The translations under genes were made by a program, and so were the position numbers. A stretch of DNA of 64,000 nt from an uncultured Rhizobium sp. (GTDB taxonomy: Bacteria > Pseudomonadota > Alphaproteobacteria > Rhizobiales > Rhizobiaceae): assembly GCA_945952415.1 (NCBI GenBank), contig CAMFIF010000014.1:1-64000 (forward strand), written 5' to 3'. Under the pieces are notes generated by a model. The model saw only the letters and a list, made by a program, of their open reading frames with translations, was not told where the DNA came from and ran no database searches. This document shows, in pieces, positions 16,662 through 23,824 of this stretch (position 1 is the first letter of the stretch; each line of letters opens with the position of its first letter).

Positions 16662-17877
16662 CCAGAAATTGAGAGTTGTTTCCATCGCCCATACCGGTGT
16701 CGTGCGTGCTTTCGGCCGCCTGCGCTATCAGCCCTTTGCCGGTATCGACCATCTTGACGTGCATCTCGTCGTGCCGCAGCGCTGGAAGCAGTTCGGCCGC
16801 GAACTGGTGGCCGACCCGCCGGACGATCCCGGCGTGACGACCCATGTCCTGCCGATCATTTTCCCGAGTGCTGGGCCGCTCAGCTGGTACATGCACCTTT
16901 ATCCCGGTCTCGGCCGGCTGATCCGCGAGGTGAAGCCCCATGTCATCCATCTCTGGGAAGAGCCCTGGGGCCTGGTGGCGTTGCAGGCCTGTTTCCTCAA
17001 GGGGTATGCCGGCCTGGTGCTTGAGGTGGACCAGAATATCCTGAAGCGCCTGCCGCCGCCTTTCCAGTCGATCCGCCGGCATGTGCTTGGCCGGACGGAC
17101 CATCTTCTCTCGCGCAATCAGGATGCCACCCGGGTCGCCGAAACCTGCGGTTATCGCGGGCCGGTGAGCCTGATCGGCTACGGGGTGGACAGCCATGTTT
17201 TCAAGCCCGTTGCAGAGGGTCCCGCACGGGACCCTCAGGCGCCGCTGACGATCGGCTATGTGGGCCGCATCATCGAGGAAAAGGGTGTTCAGGATGCGCT
17301 TGACGCCATGGCGCGCAGCCGGGTGCCTGTGCATCTGAAGCTGATGGGCGAGGGGCCCTATGAGGAGGCGCTGCGCCAGCAGGCCAGCGCGCTCGGCCTT
17401 TCGGACCGGCTGACGGTGCAGACCTGGGACAAGCCGGAAGGGGTGGCTGCCTTCATCCGTACGCTCGATGCCCTGCTTCTCCTCACCCACACCACGCCCA
17501 AGGTCAAGGAACAGTTCGGCCGCGTGATCATCGAGGCGCAGGGTTGCGGCGTTCCTGTCATCGGCGCAGCCTCCGGGGCGATCCCGGACGTGATCGGGCC
17601 GGGTGGCTGGGTCGTGCCCGAGCGGGACTGCCAGGCGCTTGCTGCCCTCTTCGAACGGCTTGCAGGCGATCCCGAGGAACGCCGCCAAAAGGCGCTCGAC
17701 GGGATCGAGAATGTGCACCGGCGCTTCACCTATGAGGCGGTGGCCGGTCAGTTGCTCGATGGCTGGATCAGTGCGGCACGCGGCCGCTATGACGGTCCGT
17801 TGCCATCAATGGGACACCAGAGCCATGTAGGTCTCGCCGCCGGGCAGGGCTTCGAAGCTGAAACGGCTCCTGTCTGA
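16654..17877 (+). CDS. Glycosyltransferase family 4
   Basis: 407 residues from a GTG at 16654 that overlaps the deacetylase stop at 16659-16661, with AGGA about 9 bases upstream. An in-frame ATG at 16552 lies deep inside the deacetylase gene and is not preferred. GT4 features: VHLVVPQRWKQFGREL, HLWEEPWGLVALQA, IGYVGRIIEEKGVQDALDAM, LMGEGPYEEAL, EQFGRVIIEAQGCGVPVIGAASGAIPDVI. It is the last plus-strand gene of the run, and its final 72 bases overlap the 3' end of the convergent glycoside hydrolase gene. It probably adds a sugar to the repeat unit. Confidence 0.87.
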   Translation: MSDQKLRVVSIAHTGVVRAFGRLRYQPFAGIDHLDVHLVVPQRWKQFGRELVADPPDDPGVTTHVLPIIFPSAGPLSWYMHLYPGLGRLIREVKPHVIHLWEEPWGLVALQACFLKGYAGLVLEVDQNILKRLPPPFQSIRRHVLGRTDHLLSRNQDATRVAETCGYRGPVSLIGYGVDSHVFKPVAEGPARDPQAPLTIGYVGRIIEEKGVQDALDAMARSRVPVHLKLMGEGPYEEALRQQASALGLSDRLTVQTWDKPEGVAAFIRTLDALLLLTHTTPKVKEQFGRVIIEAQGCGVPVIGAASGAIPDVIGPGGWVVPERDCQALAALFERLAGDPEERRQKALDGIENVHRRFTYEAVAGQLLDGWISAARGRYDGPLPSMGHQSHVGLAAGQGFEAETAPV

Positions 17878-19134
17878 TACCTGGTGGATTTCGCGGATCC
17901 CGTCCCATCCCCAGAGTTCCAGGCGCGTTGCGCCGGGTGGCAGGTCGATGGTCCAGCGACCGCCGGACAGATCGGTCCAGCCGCGTCGATTGTGCCAGAC
18001 GAAGATATCGCCCTTCGGTCCCTTGAGGTGCAGTGTTCCGCTCTTGTAGGGGTCGGAGGACAGGAGGGTCATGTCGCCGGCGAGATCGAGAACCCGGCGG
18101 AGCACCTTTGACCGTTCTTCCGGGCTCCAGGGCGTACCGGCGGTGGCCATGGCATAATTCGGCCCGTCGATCTCGGGTGTATCGCCTAACGCCCAGGGGA
18201 AGGCGAAGGCCGTGATCGGCTGGCCCTTTTTGCCGACCACGCCGAAATTGTCCCAGATCGCCGTCAGGAACAGGCTGGCGGCACGGTTTTCGTCCGACCA
18301 GCCCGCACTGCGGGAAACATTGAATTCCGTCGCATAGAAGGTGATGTCGCGGGTGAGGCCGAGAGTCTGCTTGATGCGGTCGAAACAGGTCTGGGCGGAA
18401 AATTGCCGGCCTTCGGTCAGGGGATACCAGCGGTCATTGTAATAGGTGTGGAGGTCGATGCCGTCGAGCTTGCCCGATTCCAGCAGGTCCGCGATGGCAG
18501 GCCCATAGCCGCGCAGCGTGGCGTCGCCATCGATGTTGCAGGCGGCAAAGCCCGCAGGCACCACCTTCAGCGCGGGGTCCACCGAATGGATGCCGTCGGC
18601 AAAGCCTTCAAGCGCGTCGTGGTAATCTTTCTTCGGAATGGTGTTCTGGACATCCGGCTCGTTGACGGCGGAGAAAATGGTGGCGCCGAAATCCCGGATG
18701 CCGTTTTCCCGACCCCAATCGCCATTGGGGCGGAAGCGGGTGGCGTAGGTGACGCCCGCCTTGAACCAGTCGTCATAGGAGCCGATGGGCTGCGGCGGAT
18801 CGAGGGTCTGGTAGCTTCCCTCATATTCGAGCAGGATGACGGGGGTGATCCCATTTCGATAGGCCTCCATCATGGCTGCGTCGAAATCATGGGGCGTCGG
18901 TACCCGCTGCAGGTCGCGCCAGCCATAGGAATTCATCCGCCCCAGCTTCGCGCCGACATAATGCAGGGCCTCATAGAGCGGTGCGGTGCGCTCGCCCGTC
19001 ATGAAGGTCACGATGTTGCCGCCGCCTGTGCGCCATTTGAGCGTGCCGTCCATCGCTGCGGAGGGGCCGGCCAGCAGAAGGAAAGCGAGGAGTGCCAGAT
19101 GCCCGAGCGGCCGCCGGAGGGACGGGCCGCTCAT
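17806..19134 (-). CDS. Secreted clan GH-A-type glycoside hydrolase
   Basis: 442 residues with a signal peptide (LGHLALLAFLLLAGPSAAM). A (beta/alpha)8-barrel of clan GH-A type is suggested by IFSAVNEPDVQ (acid/base Glu near residue 160 after the fourth strand), HTYYNDRWYP and TFYATEFNVSRS (nucleophile Glu near 271), then a small C-terminal beta domain (GTLHLKGPKGDIFVWHNRRGW...RLELWGWDG). This layout resembles GH39 or related families; the exact family is not certain. It is coupled to the upstream glycosyltransferase by ATGA at 19131-19134. An export-linked role in trimming or shortening the exopolysaccharide is inferred from context. Confidence 0.78.
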   Translation of the reverse strand: MSGPSLRRPLGHLALLAFLLLAGPSAAMDGTLKWRTGGGNIVTFMTGERTAPLYEALHYVGAKLGRMNSYGWRDLQRVPTPHDFDAAMMEAYRNGITPVILLEYEGSYQTLDPPQPIGSYDDWFKAGVTYATRFRPNGDWGRENGIRDFGATIFSAVNEPDVQNTIPKKDYHDALEGFADGIHSVDPALKVVPAGFAACNIDGDATLRGYGPAIADLLESGKLDGIDLHTYYNDRWYPLTEGRQFSAQTCFDRIKQTLGLTRDITFYATEFNVSRSAGWSDENRAASLFLTAIWDNFGVVGKKGQPITAFAFPWALGDTPEIDGPNYAMATAGTPWSPEERSKVLRRVLDLAGDMTLLSSDPYKSGTLHLKGPKGDIFVWHNRRGWTDLSGGRWTIDLPPGATRLELWGWDGIREIHQVSDRSRFSFEALPGGETYMALVSH

Positions 19135-20282
19135 GCCTCCTTCTCCGCCAGCACATCCCGGGCAAGGGTCAGATAGGTGCGGCTGATTTCGTCCCAGCCA
19201 TATCGGGCAGCGGTCTGTTTTGCGCCTTCAGCAAGGCGGGCGGCCTCTCCAGTCCCGTCGAAGACCCGCTCCAGCTTGCGGGCGATGTCGGCACCGTCCC
19301 GCTCGATCCGGTAGCCGTTGACGCCGTCTTCCAGATATTCCTCGATGCCGCCGACGCGGGTTGCCAGTACCGGCACACCGCAGGCCATGGCTTCCATGCA
19401 GACCAGGGAAAAGGTCTCATAGGTGGTGGGCAGTACGAAGGCATCGGCGGCGGGATAGATCTTTTCCATGTCGCGCCGCTCGCCGGCAAAGACGATCCGG
19501 TCGGCAAGCGCCCCGGCCATCCGCCGATAGGGCTCGGGATTGTCCGAGCCGACCACGAGCAGCCAGAGCCTGTCGTCCTGCCGGTGGGCCATGGCCTCAA
19601 TGACGGCGGCGAGCCCCTTGCGGTGGAATTCATGGCTGACGAAGACCATCAGGCGCGCTTCTTCCGGTATGCCGAAGTCGGCGCGGACCGTCCTTCTCGC
19701 CTCCGGGTCCGGCTTGAAACGGGTGAGATCGATGCCATTCGGAATGACGGAAATGCGCTCCGGCGGGACCCTGTAATGGTCCATCAGCTCCTGTTTCACC
19801 CGCTGCGACACGGCCACATAGCGCCGATAGCGGAGACCACCGATCATGATCCGGTCGCGCAGGGCAACCCAGGCATGAATGGGGTTCAGCATCCAGCTCC
19901 ACTGGCCCGCCTGCCGCTTCAGCCGAAGGTTTTCGGCATTCACCGCATGAACGACGAGGATATCGCCAATGAAGCTGTCACCATGGCTGATCAGGACGCG
20001 GTTCCTGTGGGGCAGCGGTGCGAAATTGGCAGCGATGGTGAAAGCGGGCATGACGAGAAGCCGCCCGATATAGCGAAAGAAGCCGCGCTTCGGGATGCGG
20101 GCAAGCCAGGGTGCTGCCGGGCGGAGGGTCGTGCCGGCCGCATGGTCGGGCGACGCCTTGGAGGTGACAACGGAATTCGCCTGGCCGAGCTGGCAGAAGG
20201 CAAAGGCCAGATCCCAGGCGACACGCTCCGACCCGCCACCATTGGCAAATTCCTGGATGATCTGAACGATTTCGAAGGTCAT
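19131..20282 (-). CDS. Glycosyltransferase family 4
   Basis: 383 residues, GT-B fold. N-terminal IVQIIQEFANGGGSERVAWDLA; C-terminal LMVFVSHEFHRKGLAAVIEAM, LLVVGSDNPEPYRRM, IVFAGERRDMEKIYPAADAFVLPTTYETFSLVCMEAMACGVPVLATRVGGIEEYLEDG. The E-x7-E motif region is altered (TFSLVCMEAMACG) but acceptable for GT4. It is transcribed toward the plus-strand exopolysaccharide genes together with the glycoside hydrolase. Its ribosome site is weak. It probably belongs to the same polysaccharide pathway. Confidence 0.87.
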   Translation of the reverse strand: MTFEIVQIIQEFANGGGSERVAWDLAFAFCQLGQANSVVTSKASPDHAAGTTLRPAAPWLARIPKRGFFRYIGRLLVMPAFTIAANFAPLPHRNRVLISHGDSFIGDILVVHAVNAENLRLKRQAGQWSWMLNPIHAWVALRDRIMIGGLRYRRYVAVSQRVKQELMDHYRVPPERISVIPNGIDLTRFKPDPEARRTVRADFGIPEEARLMVFVSHEFHRKGLAAVIEAMAHRQDDRLWLLVVGSDNPEPYRRMAGALADRIVFAGERRDMEKIYPAADAFVLPTTYETFSLVCMEAMACGVPVLATRVGGIEEYLEDGVNGYRIERDGADIARKLERVFDGTGEAARLAEGAKQTAARYGWDEISRTYLTLARDVLAEKEA

Positions 20283-20529
20283 GATTGCACGCCGATGTTG
20301 CGGTTTTCCCGCAGCTCGGATGCGGGTTCACACTTGTTTACCCGATGTTAATTATTGCTTATATCTAACTTGTCGAGCGCATAAGTTGTTGATGGTTAAT
20401 ACCTATTCGGATTCCCGGTCTGGCACGGGTGCCGCGCTGTCAATCCCGTTTCGGCATGGGTTCCTGTCGCACAATGGCGAGCGCCCGGGGCGCTCGCAGG
20501 GCTCTGGGATCAGGTGTTTCGCTCCCTCC
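20283..20529 (-). promoter_or_regulatory. Intergenic region upstream of the glycosyltransferase/hydrolase pair
   Basis: 247 bases. Bases about 20325-20405 are AT-rich (TTTACCCGATGTTAATTATTGCTTATATC) compared with the surroundings and are the likely promoter for the minus-strand glycosyltransferase. The rest is the 3' flank of the membrane-protein gene. No clear operator was seen. Confidence 0.4.
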
Positions 20530-21141
20530 TCAATGGGCCGGTCTTGCGGCACCCTTCCAGCGGCCCAGGAGTCGCAGGGCAAGCGCCAGTGCAATGATCA
20601 GCATCGCCGGCCAGTACATGCCGTTGACGGCGGCCCTCTTGCCGAAGTTGATCAGGAAGAACAGCCAGATCACCCACATTCCCGTACCGTGCAGCCGCGC
20701 CCAGCCCCGTTCCCCGATCCATCCGCGTGTCCTGTCGAAGGAGGTGGCGGCAAGCAGAAGGATGATCAGATAGGCCGACCCGCCGGCGATGAAGCTGACC
20801 GGGGTCGTCAGGCTGTCGAAGAGGATGGGATCAATCCTCGCCAGACGCACCAGGGCGGCCGCATGCAGAAGATGGGAAAAGGCAAAGCCGAGGCCAAACA
20901 TCCGCCGGTTCTCCAATACCCATTCCGTCAGCCTTCCCGGCAGGAGCCGGTGGAGGCTCGAAGCCACGAAGGCGAGGGAAAAAAGCAGGAGCGAGGTTCT
21001 GGCCGTCAGGCGAATGGCCTCCCGGGTTCCCGTGACGGGATCGTCCGGAACGACGGCCGCGAGGCAGGTCATGACGAGAAGCAGGGCGGCGATGAGGGCA
21101 AGCAGCCGCCAGTTTCCGGGGCTTTTGATGGGGGCAGACAT
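20530..21141 (-). CDS. Ferric-reductase-like haem-binding membrane protein
   Basis: 203 residues with about six membrane helices. Histidines placed within helices (SSLHRLLPG, GLGFAFSHLLHAAAL, RLHGTGMWVIWLFFLINF) match the di-haem pattern of the ferric reductase-like transmembrane domain (also in MsrQ and YedZ). There is no FAD/NAD domain, so it would need a partner to accept electrons. It is divergent from a TetR-family gene, and two palindromic operators lie 23 bases from its start, so it is probably repressed by that TetR protein. Substrate unknown; family call moderate. Confidence 0.7.
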   Translation of the reverse strand: MSAPIKSPGNWRLLALIAALLLVMTCLAAVVPDDPVTGTREAIRLTARTSLLLFSLAFVASSLHRLLPGRLTEWVLENRRMFGLGFAFSHLLHAAALVRLARIDPILFDSLTTPVSFIAGGSAYLIILLLAATSFDRTRGWIGERGWARLHGTGMWVIWLFFLINFGKRAAVNGMYWPAMLIIALALALRLLGRWKGAARPAH

Positions 21142-21163
21142 GGGATGGGACCTCCGATGGATA

Positions 21164-21221
21164 TGTAATCAGTGATTACATGAGTTGATTCTTCGGTCAA
21201 GGCATTTAATCACTGCTTACA
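21164..21221. promoter_or_regulatory. Two palindromic operators between TetR gene and membrane-protein gene
   Basis: Site 1, 21164-21180, is a perfect palindrome TGTAATCA-G-TGATTACA. Site 2, 21205-21221, is an imperfect copy TTTAATCA-C-TGCTTACA. The centres are 41 bases apart, about four helical turns, placing both on one face of the DNA. Each lies 23-25 bases from one of the two divergent start codons. This is the expected layout for autoregulation by the TetR-family product of 21247-21879 together with control of 20530-21141. Confidence 0.8.
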
Positions 21222-21246
21222 TTTCGCCCCGTGCTATAAGGCAAGC

Positions 21247-21879
21247 ATGACCGGCGAATCCCTTCCTCATAAATCCACCTATCACCATGGCAATCTCGTC
21301 GAGGCGCTGCTGGAGGCGGCGGTGGCGCTGATCGAGGAAAAGGGCGTGGACGTGCTCTCCGTCCGGGAGGTGGCGAAGCGGGCAGGGGTTTCCCCCGGCG
21401 CGCCCTTCCGGCATTTCCCGAACAAGACGGCGCTGCTCACGGCCGTTGCCGAACAGGCCATGGTCCGGCTCTCCGCATCGGTCAGCGCCGCGCTGGGTGA
21501 GCGTGACGGGGCCGATCCGATCGGCTCCATCGAGGCGATGGGCCGGGCCTATCTCCACTGGGCCTTTGAAAATCCCACCCATTTTCAGGTGATCAGTTCC
21601 CGGTCTCTCATCGATTTTCACGGCTCCCCGAAACTGGTGGAGGCCAATGAGGCGCTGCGCCAGGTGGTGGTGCGGCTTTTCCGGGAGGCGCAGGCGCGCG
21701 GGCGCCTGCGGGCGGGGCTCGATCTAGAGGATGCGGGCTTTGCCGCCCGCGCCTTTGTCTATGGCGTGGCGCGCATGTGGGTGGACCGGCATTTCCCCGA
21801 GTGGAAGATCGAGAAACCGCCGCTTTCCGCCATGGAAGGGGCGCTAACCGCGTTCATCCGGTCGATTTCCGCGGATTGA
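21247..21879 (+). CDS. TetR/AcrR-family transcriptional regulator
   Basis: 210 residues. N-terminal HTH with the TetR pattern: ALIEEKGVDVLSVREVAKRAGVSPGAPFRHFPNKTALLTAVAEQ (residues ~27-70). The C-terminal ligand domain contains AMGRAYLHWAFENPTHFQVISS, typical of the WHG-like TetR_C domains. Divergent from the ferric-reductase-like gene, with twin palindromes between them. Likely a repressor whose inducer is unknown; the divergent target is the simplest prediction. Confidence 0.9.
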   Translation: MTGESLPHKSTYHHGNLVEALLEAAVALIEEKGVDVLSVREVAKRAGVSPGAPFRHFPNKTALLTAVAEQAMVRLSASVSAALGERDGADPIGSIEAMGRAYLHWAFENPTHFQVISSRSLIDFHGSPKLVEANEALRQVVVRLFREAQARGRLRAGLDLEDAGFAARAFVYGVARMWVDRHFPEWKIEKPPLSAMEGALTAFIRSISAD

Positions 21880-21935
21880 GGCGGCCGATCCTGCCGGAAA
21901 AATCTTGCCCGGCAGTCGCGAAAATTAGAATAGTA

Positions 21936-21949
21936 AATCTATAGAGATT
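21936..21949 (+). promoter_or_regulatory. Short inverted repeat upstream of the small ORF and peroxiredoxin
   Basis: AATCT-ATAG-AGATT, 5-bp arms in an AT-rich patch (21921-21950) that contrasts with GC-rich flanks. It lies about 55 bases upstream of a 31-codon ORF and 240 bases upstream of the peroxiredoxin gene, so it may be a promoter-proximal regulator site. The regulator is not identified. Confidence 0.35.
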
Positions 21950-22002
21950 GCCGGTCCCGCGCTATCAAGGTGTTCATGAGCCTCTCAGGGAGACGACCCG
22001 AC

Positions 22003-22098
22003 ATGAACACGCCCGGCCAATCCGCCCTTTTCAGCCTTCCCGGCGCTGCCATGGTGGCATCCTACGCCTTCATTGTCGCGGTGCTGCTTCTCATGTAA
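22003..22098 (+). CDS. Possible 31-residue single-helix membrane peptide or leader peptide
   Basis: ATG at 22003, stop at 22096-22098, preceded by AGGGAGACG. The product begins MNTPGQSALFSLPG and then has a hydrophobic stretch (AAMVASYAFIVAVLLLM) long enough for one membrane helix. It ends 88 bases before the peroxiredoxin start. It could be a small membrane protein or a translated leader affecting the downstream gene. Evidence is a ribosome site plus a coherent hydrophobic segment; conservation is not testable here. Confidence 0.4.
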   Translation: MNTPGQSALFSLPGAAMVASYAFIVAVLLLM

Positions 22099-22186
22099 GC
22101 CTTTCGGCGACCGCATTGTCGGCTTCGCCTGGACGGGTTCGGGCGCGCTGCCGGCCCAACAGATTCTCGTTTCGATGGAGTTGATC

Positions 22187-22843
22187 ATGACCTTGCGCAT
22201 TAACCAGATTGCCCCGGATTTCACCGCCGACACGACGAAGGGCGAGATCCGCTTCCACGACTGGATCGGCGACAGCTGGGCTGTCCTGTTCTCCCACCCG
22301 AAGAACTTCACCCCGGTCTGCACCACGGAACTGGGTGCAATGGCCGGCCTCGAAGGCGAATTCGCCCGCCGGAACGTCAAGGTGATCGGCATTTCGGTCG
22401 ATCCCGTCGATTCCCACTTCAAGTGGAAGGAAGACATCCGCACGGCCACGGGCTTCGAGGTGGACTATCCGCTCATCGGCGACAGGGATCTGAAGGTCGC
22501 CAAGCTCTATGACATGTTGCCCGAGGATGCGGGCGACAGTTCGGAAGGCCGTACCCCGGCTGACAATGCCACCGTCCGCTCGGTCTACATCATCGGTCCG
22601 GACAAGAAGATCAAGCTGATCCTCACCTATCCCATGACCACGGGCCGGAATTTCGAGGAAATCCTCCGGGCGATCGATTCCATCCAGTTGACGGCCAAGC
22701 ACCAGGTGGCGACGCCTGCCAACTGGAAGCAGGGCGATGACGTGATCATCACCGCGGCCGTGTCGAACGAGGATGCGGAAAAGCGCTTCGGCTCCTATGA
22801 AACGGTGCTGCCTTACCTGCGCAAGACCCGCCAGCCGGCCTGA
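22187..22843 (+). CDS. 1-Cys peroxiredoxin (Prx6 subfamily)
   Basis: 218 residues, the normal Prx6 length. The peroxidatic cysteine is Cys45 in HPKNFTPVCTTELG; it is the only cysteine in the protein, so this is a 1-Cys enzyme reduced by an external thiol. The C-terminal TPANWKQGDDVIITAAVSNEDA and YLRKT segments are characteristic of Prx6. It detoxifies peroxides in the cytoplasm. The ATG at 22187 is preferred because GGAG lies 6 bases upstream; an in-frame ATG at 22175 would add MELI. A Rho-independent terminator follows. Confidence 0.93.
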   Translation: MTLRINQIAPDFTADTTKGEIRFHDWIGDSWAVLFSHPKNFTPVCTTELGAMAGLEGEFARRNVKVIGISVDPVDSHFKWKEDIRTATGFEVDYPLIGDRDLKVAKLYDMLPEDAGDSSEGRTPADNATVRSVYIIGPDKKIKLILTYPMTTGRNFEEILRAIDSIQLTAKHQVATPANWKQGDDVIITAAVSNEDAEKRFGSYETVLPYLRKTRQPA

Positions 22844-22874
22844 CGCGGCGTCGCTCCCCGCAGTTTTCATGAAG

Positions 22875-22902
22875 AACGGTGCGCCCTGGCGCGCCGTTTT
22901 TC
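22875..22902 (+). terminator. Rho-independent terminator after the peroxiredoxin gene
   Basis: Stem AACGGTGCGC(C)/(G)GCGCGCCGTT with one G-U type mismatch and a short loop, directly followed by TTTTT on the plus strand. It lies 31 bases after the peroxiredoxin stop. Confidence 0.85.
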
Positions 22903-22972
22903 ATTTGGCCGCAACGGTGAGGCGGTATATCCGTGCATCGATCCATCGGACGAGCGAAGCGGAGAAGAGAGC

Positions 22973-23824
22973 ATGGACGAGCAAGGCGCAATACAGGTGG
23001 AGAATGCCCCGGTCCTGGAAGGGCTGAAAGAACGCCTTGCGCTTGCGGAGGAGGTCGGCCGGGAGGCCGCAGCGCTTGCCTTCGACTATTTCGAACGGCG
23101 CGAAAGCCTGCTCGTCGAGACCAAGCGCGACATGCATGATGTGGTTTCGATTGCCGACCGGGAGGTTGAAACCCTGATCCGGCAGAAGATGCGCGCCGCC
23201 TTTCCTGATGATGGTTTTCTGGGCGAGGAGTTCGGTCTCGAGGCCGGCAGCTCGTCCTTCACCTGGGTCGTCGATCCCATCGACGGTACCAATCCCTTCG
23301 TCAATGGCATGCCCAACTGGTGCGTCTCGATCGGCCTGATCGAAGGGGGCAAGCCGGCACTCGGCGTTATCGTCTCGCCCTGTCTTCGGGAAACCTATGT
23401 ATCGGCCCGGGGTCTCGGGGCGACGCTGAACGGCAGGCGGCTGGCGATCGATCCCGCCCGCACAATCCGCAACGGCATTACCGGTCTCGGGTCCAACAGC
23501 CATGTGACGCCGGATTTCGCCGCGGACATGGTGCGCGACCTGCTCACGGCCGGCGGCAGCTTCTTTCGCAACGGTTCGGGCGCGCTCATGCTTGCCTATG
23601 TCGCCGCAGGCCGGCTGGTCGGCTATTACGAGCCGGTCATGCATGCCTGGGACTGCATGGCGGCCTACAGCCTGATCACCGAGGCGGGCGGATGGCACAT
23701 GCCCTTCCCGACGGAGCCGGAACGGATCACCCGCGGCGCGCTCGTCATTGCAGCCGGTCCCGGCGCCAAGGATGATCTGGTGCGCCTTGCCGGTGCCGAG
23801 GCGGCCGTTCAGACCTTCGGCTGA
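22973..23824 (+). CDS. Inositol monophosphatase-family phosphatase
   Basis: 283 residues. Metal-binding motifs of the family: GFLGEEFG (motif for the first metal Glu), WVVDPIDGTNPFVNG (DPIDGT) and HAWDCMAAYSLITEAGG (WD motif). Possible substrates are inositol monophosphate, 3'(2'),5'-bisphosphate nucleotides or another sugar phosphate; histidinol phosphatase activity is also known in this family. Start ATG at 22973 has GGAGAAGAG upstream. Its last 16 bases overlap the 3' end of the convergent MscS gene. Confidence 0.87.
   Translation: MDEQGAIQVENAPVLEGLKERLALAEEVGREAAALAFDYFERRESLLVETKRDMHDVVSIADREVETLIRQKMRAAFPDDGFLGEEFGLEAGSSSFTWVVDPIDGTNPFVNGMPNWCVSIGLIEGGKPALGVIVSPCLRETYVSARGLGATLNGRRLAIDPARTIRNGITGLGSNSHVTPDFAADMVRDLLTAGGSFFRNGSGALMLAYVAAGRLVGYYEPVMHAWDCMAAYSLITEAGGWHMPFPTEPERITRGALVIAAGPGAKDDLVRLAGAEAAVQTFG

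Noticed and set aside
21891..21915. Hairpin CTGCCGG/CCGGCAG after the TetR gene
   Set aside because: No T tract follows on the plus strand and the loop is long; too weak to call a terminator.
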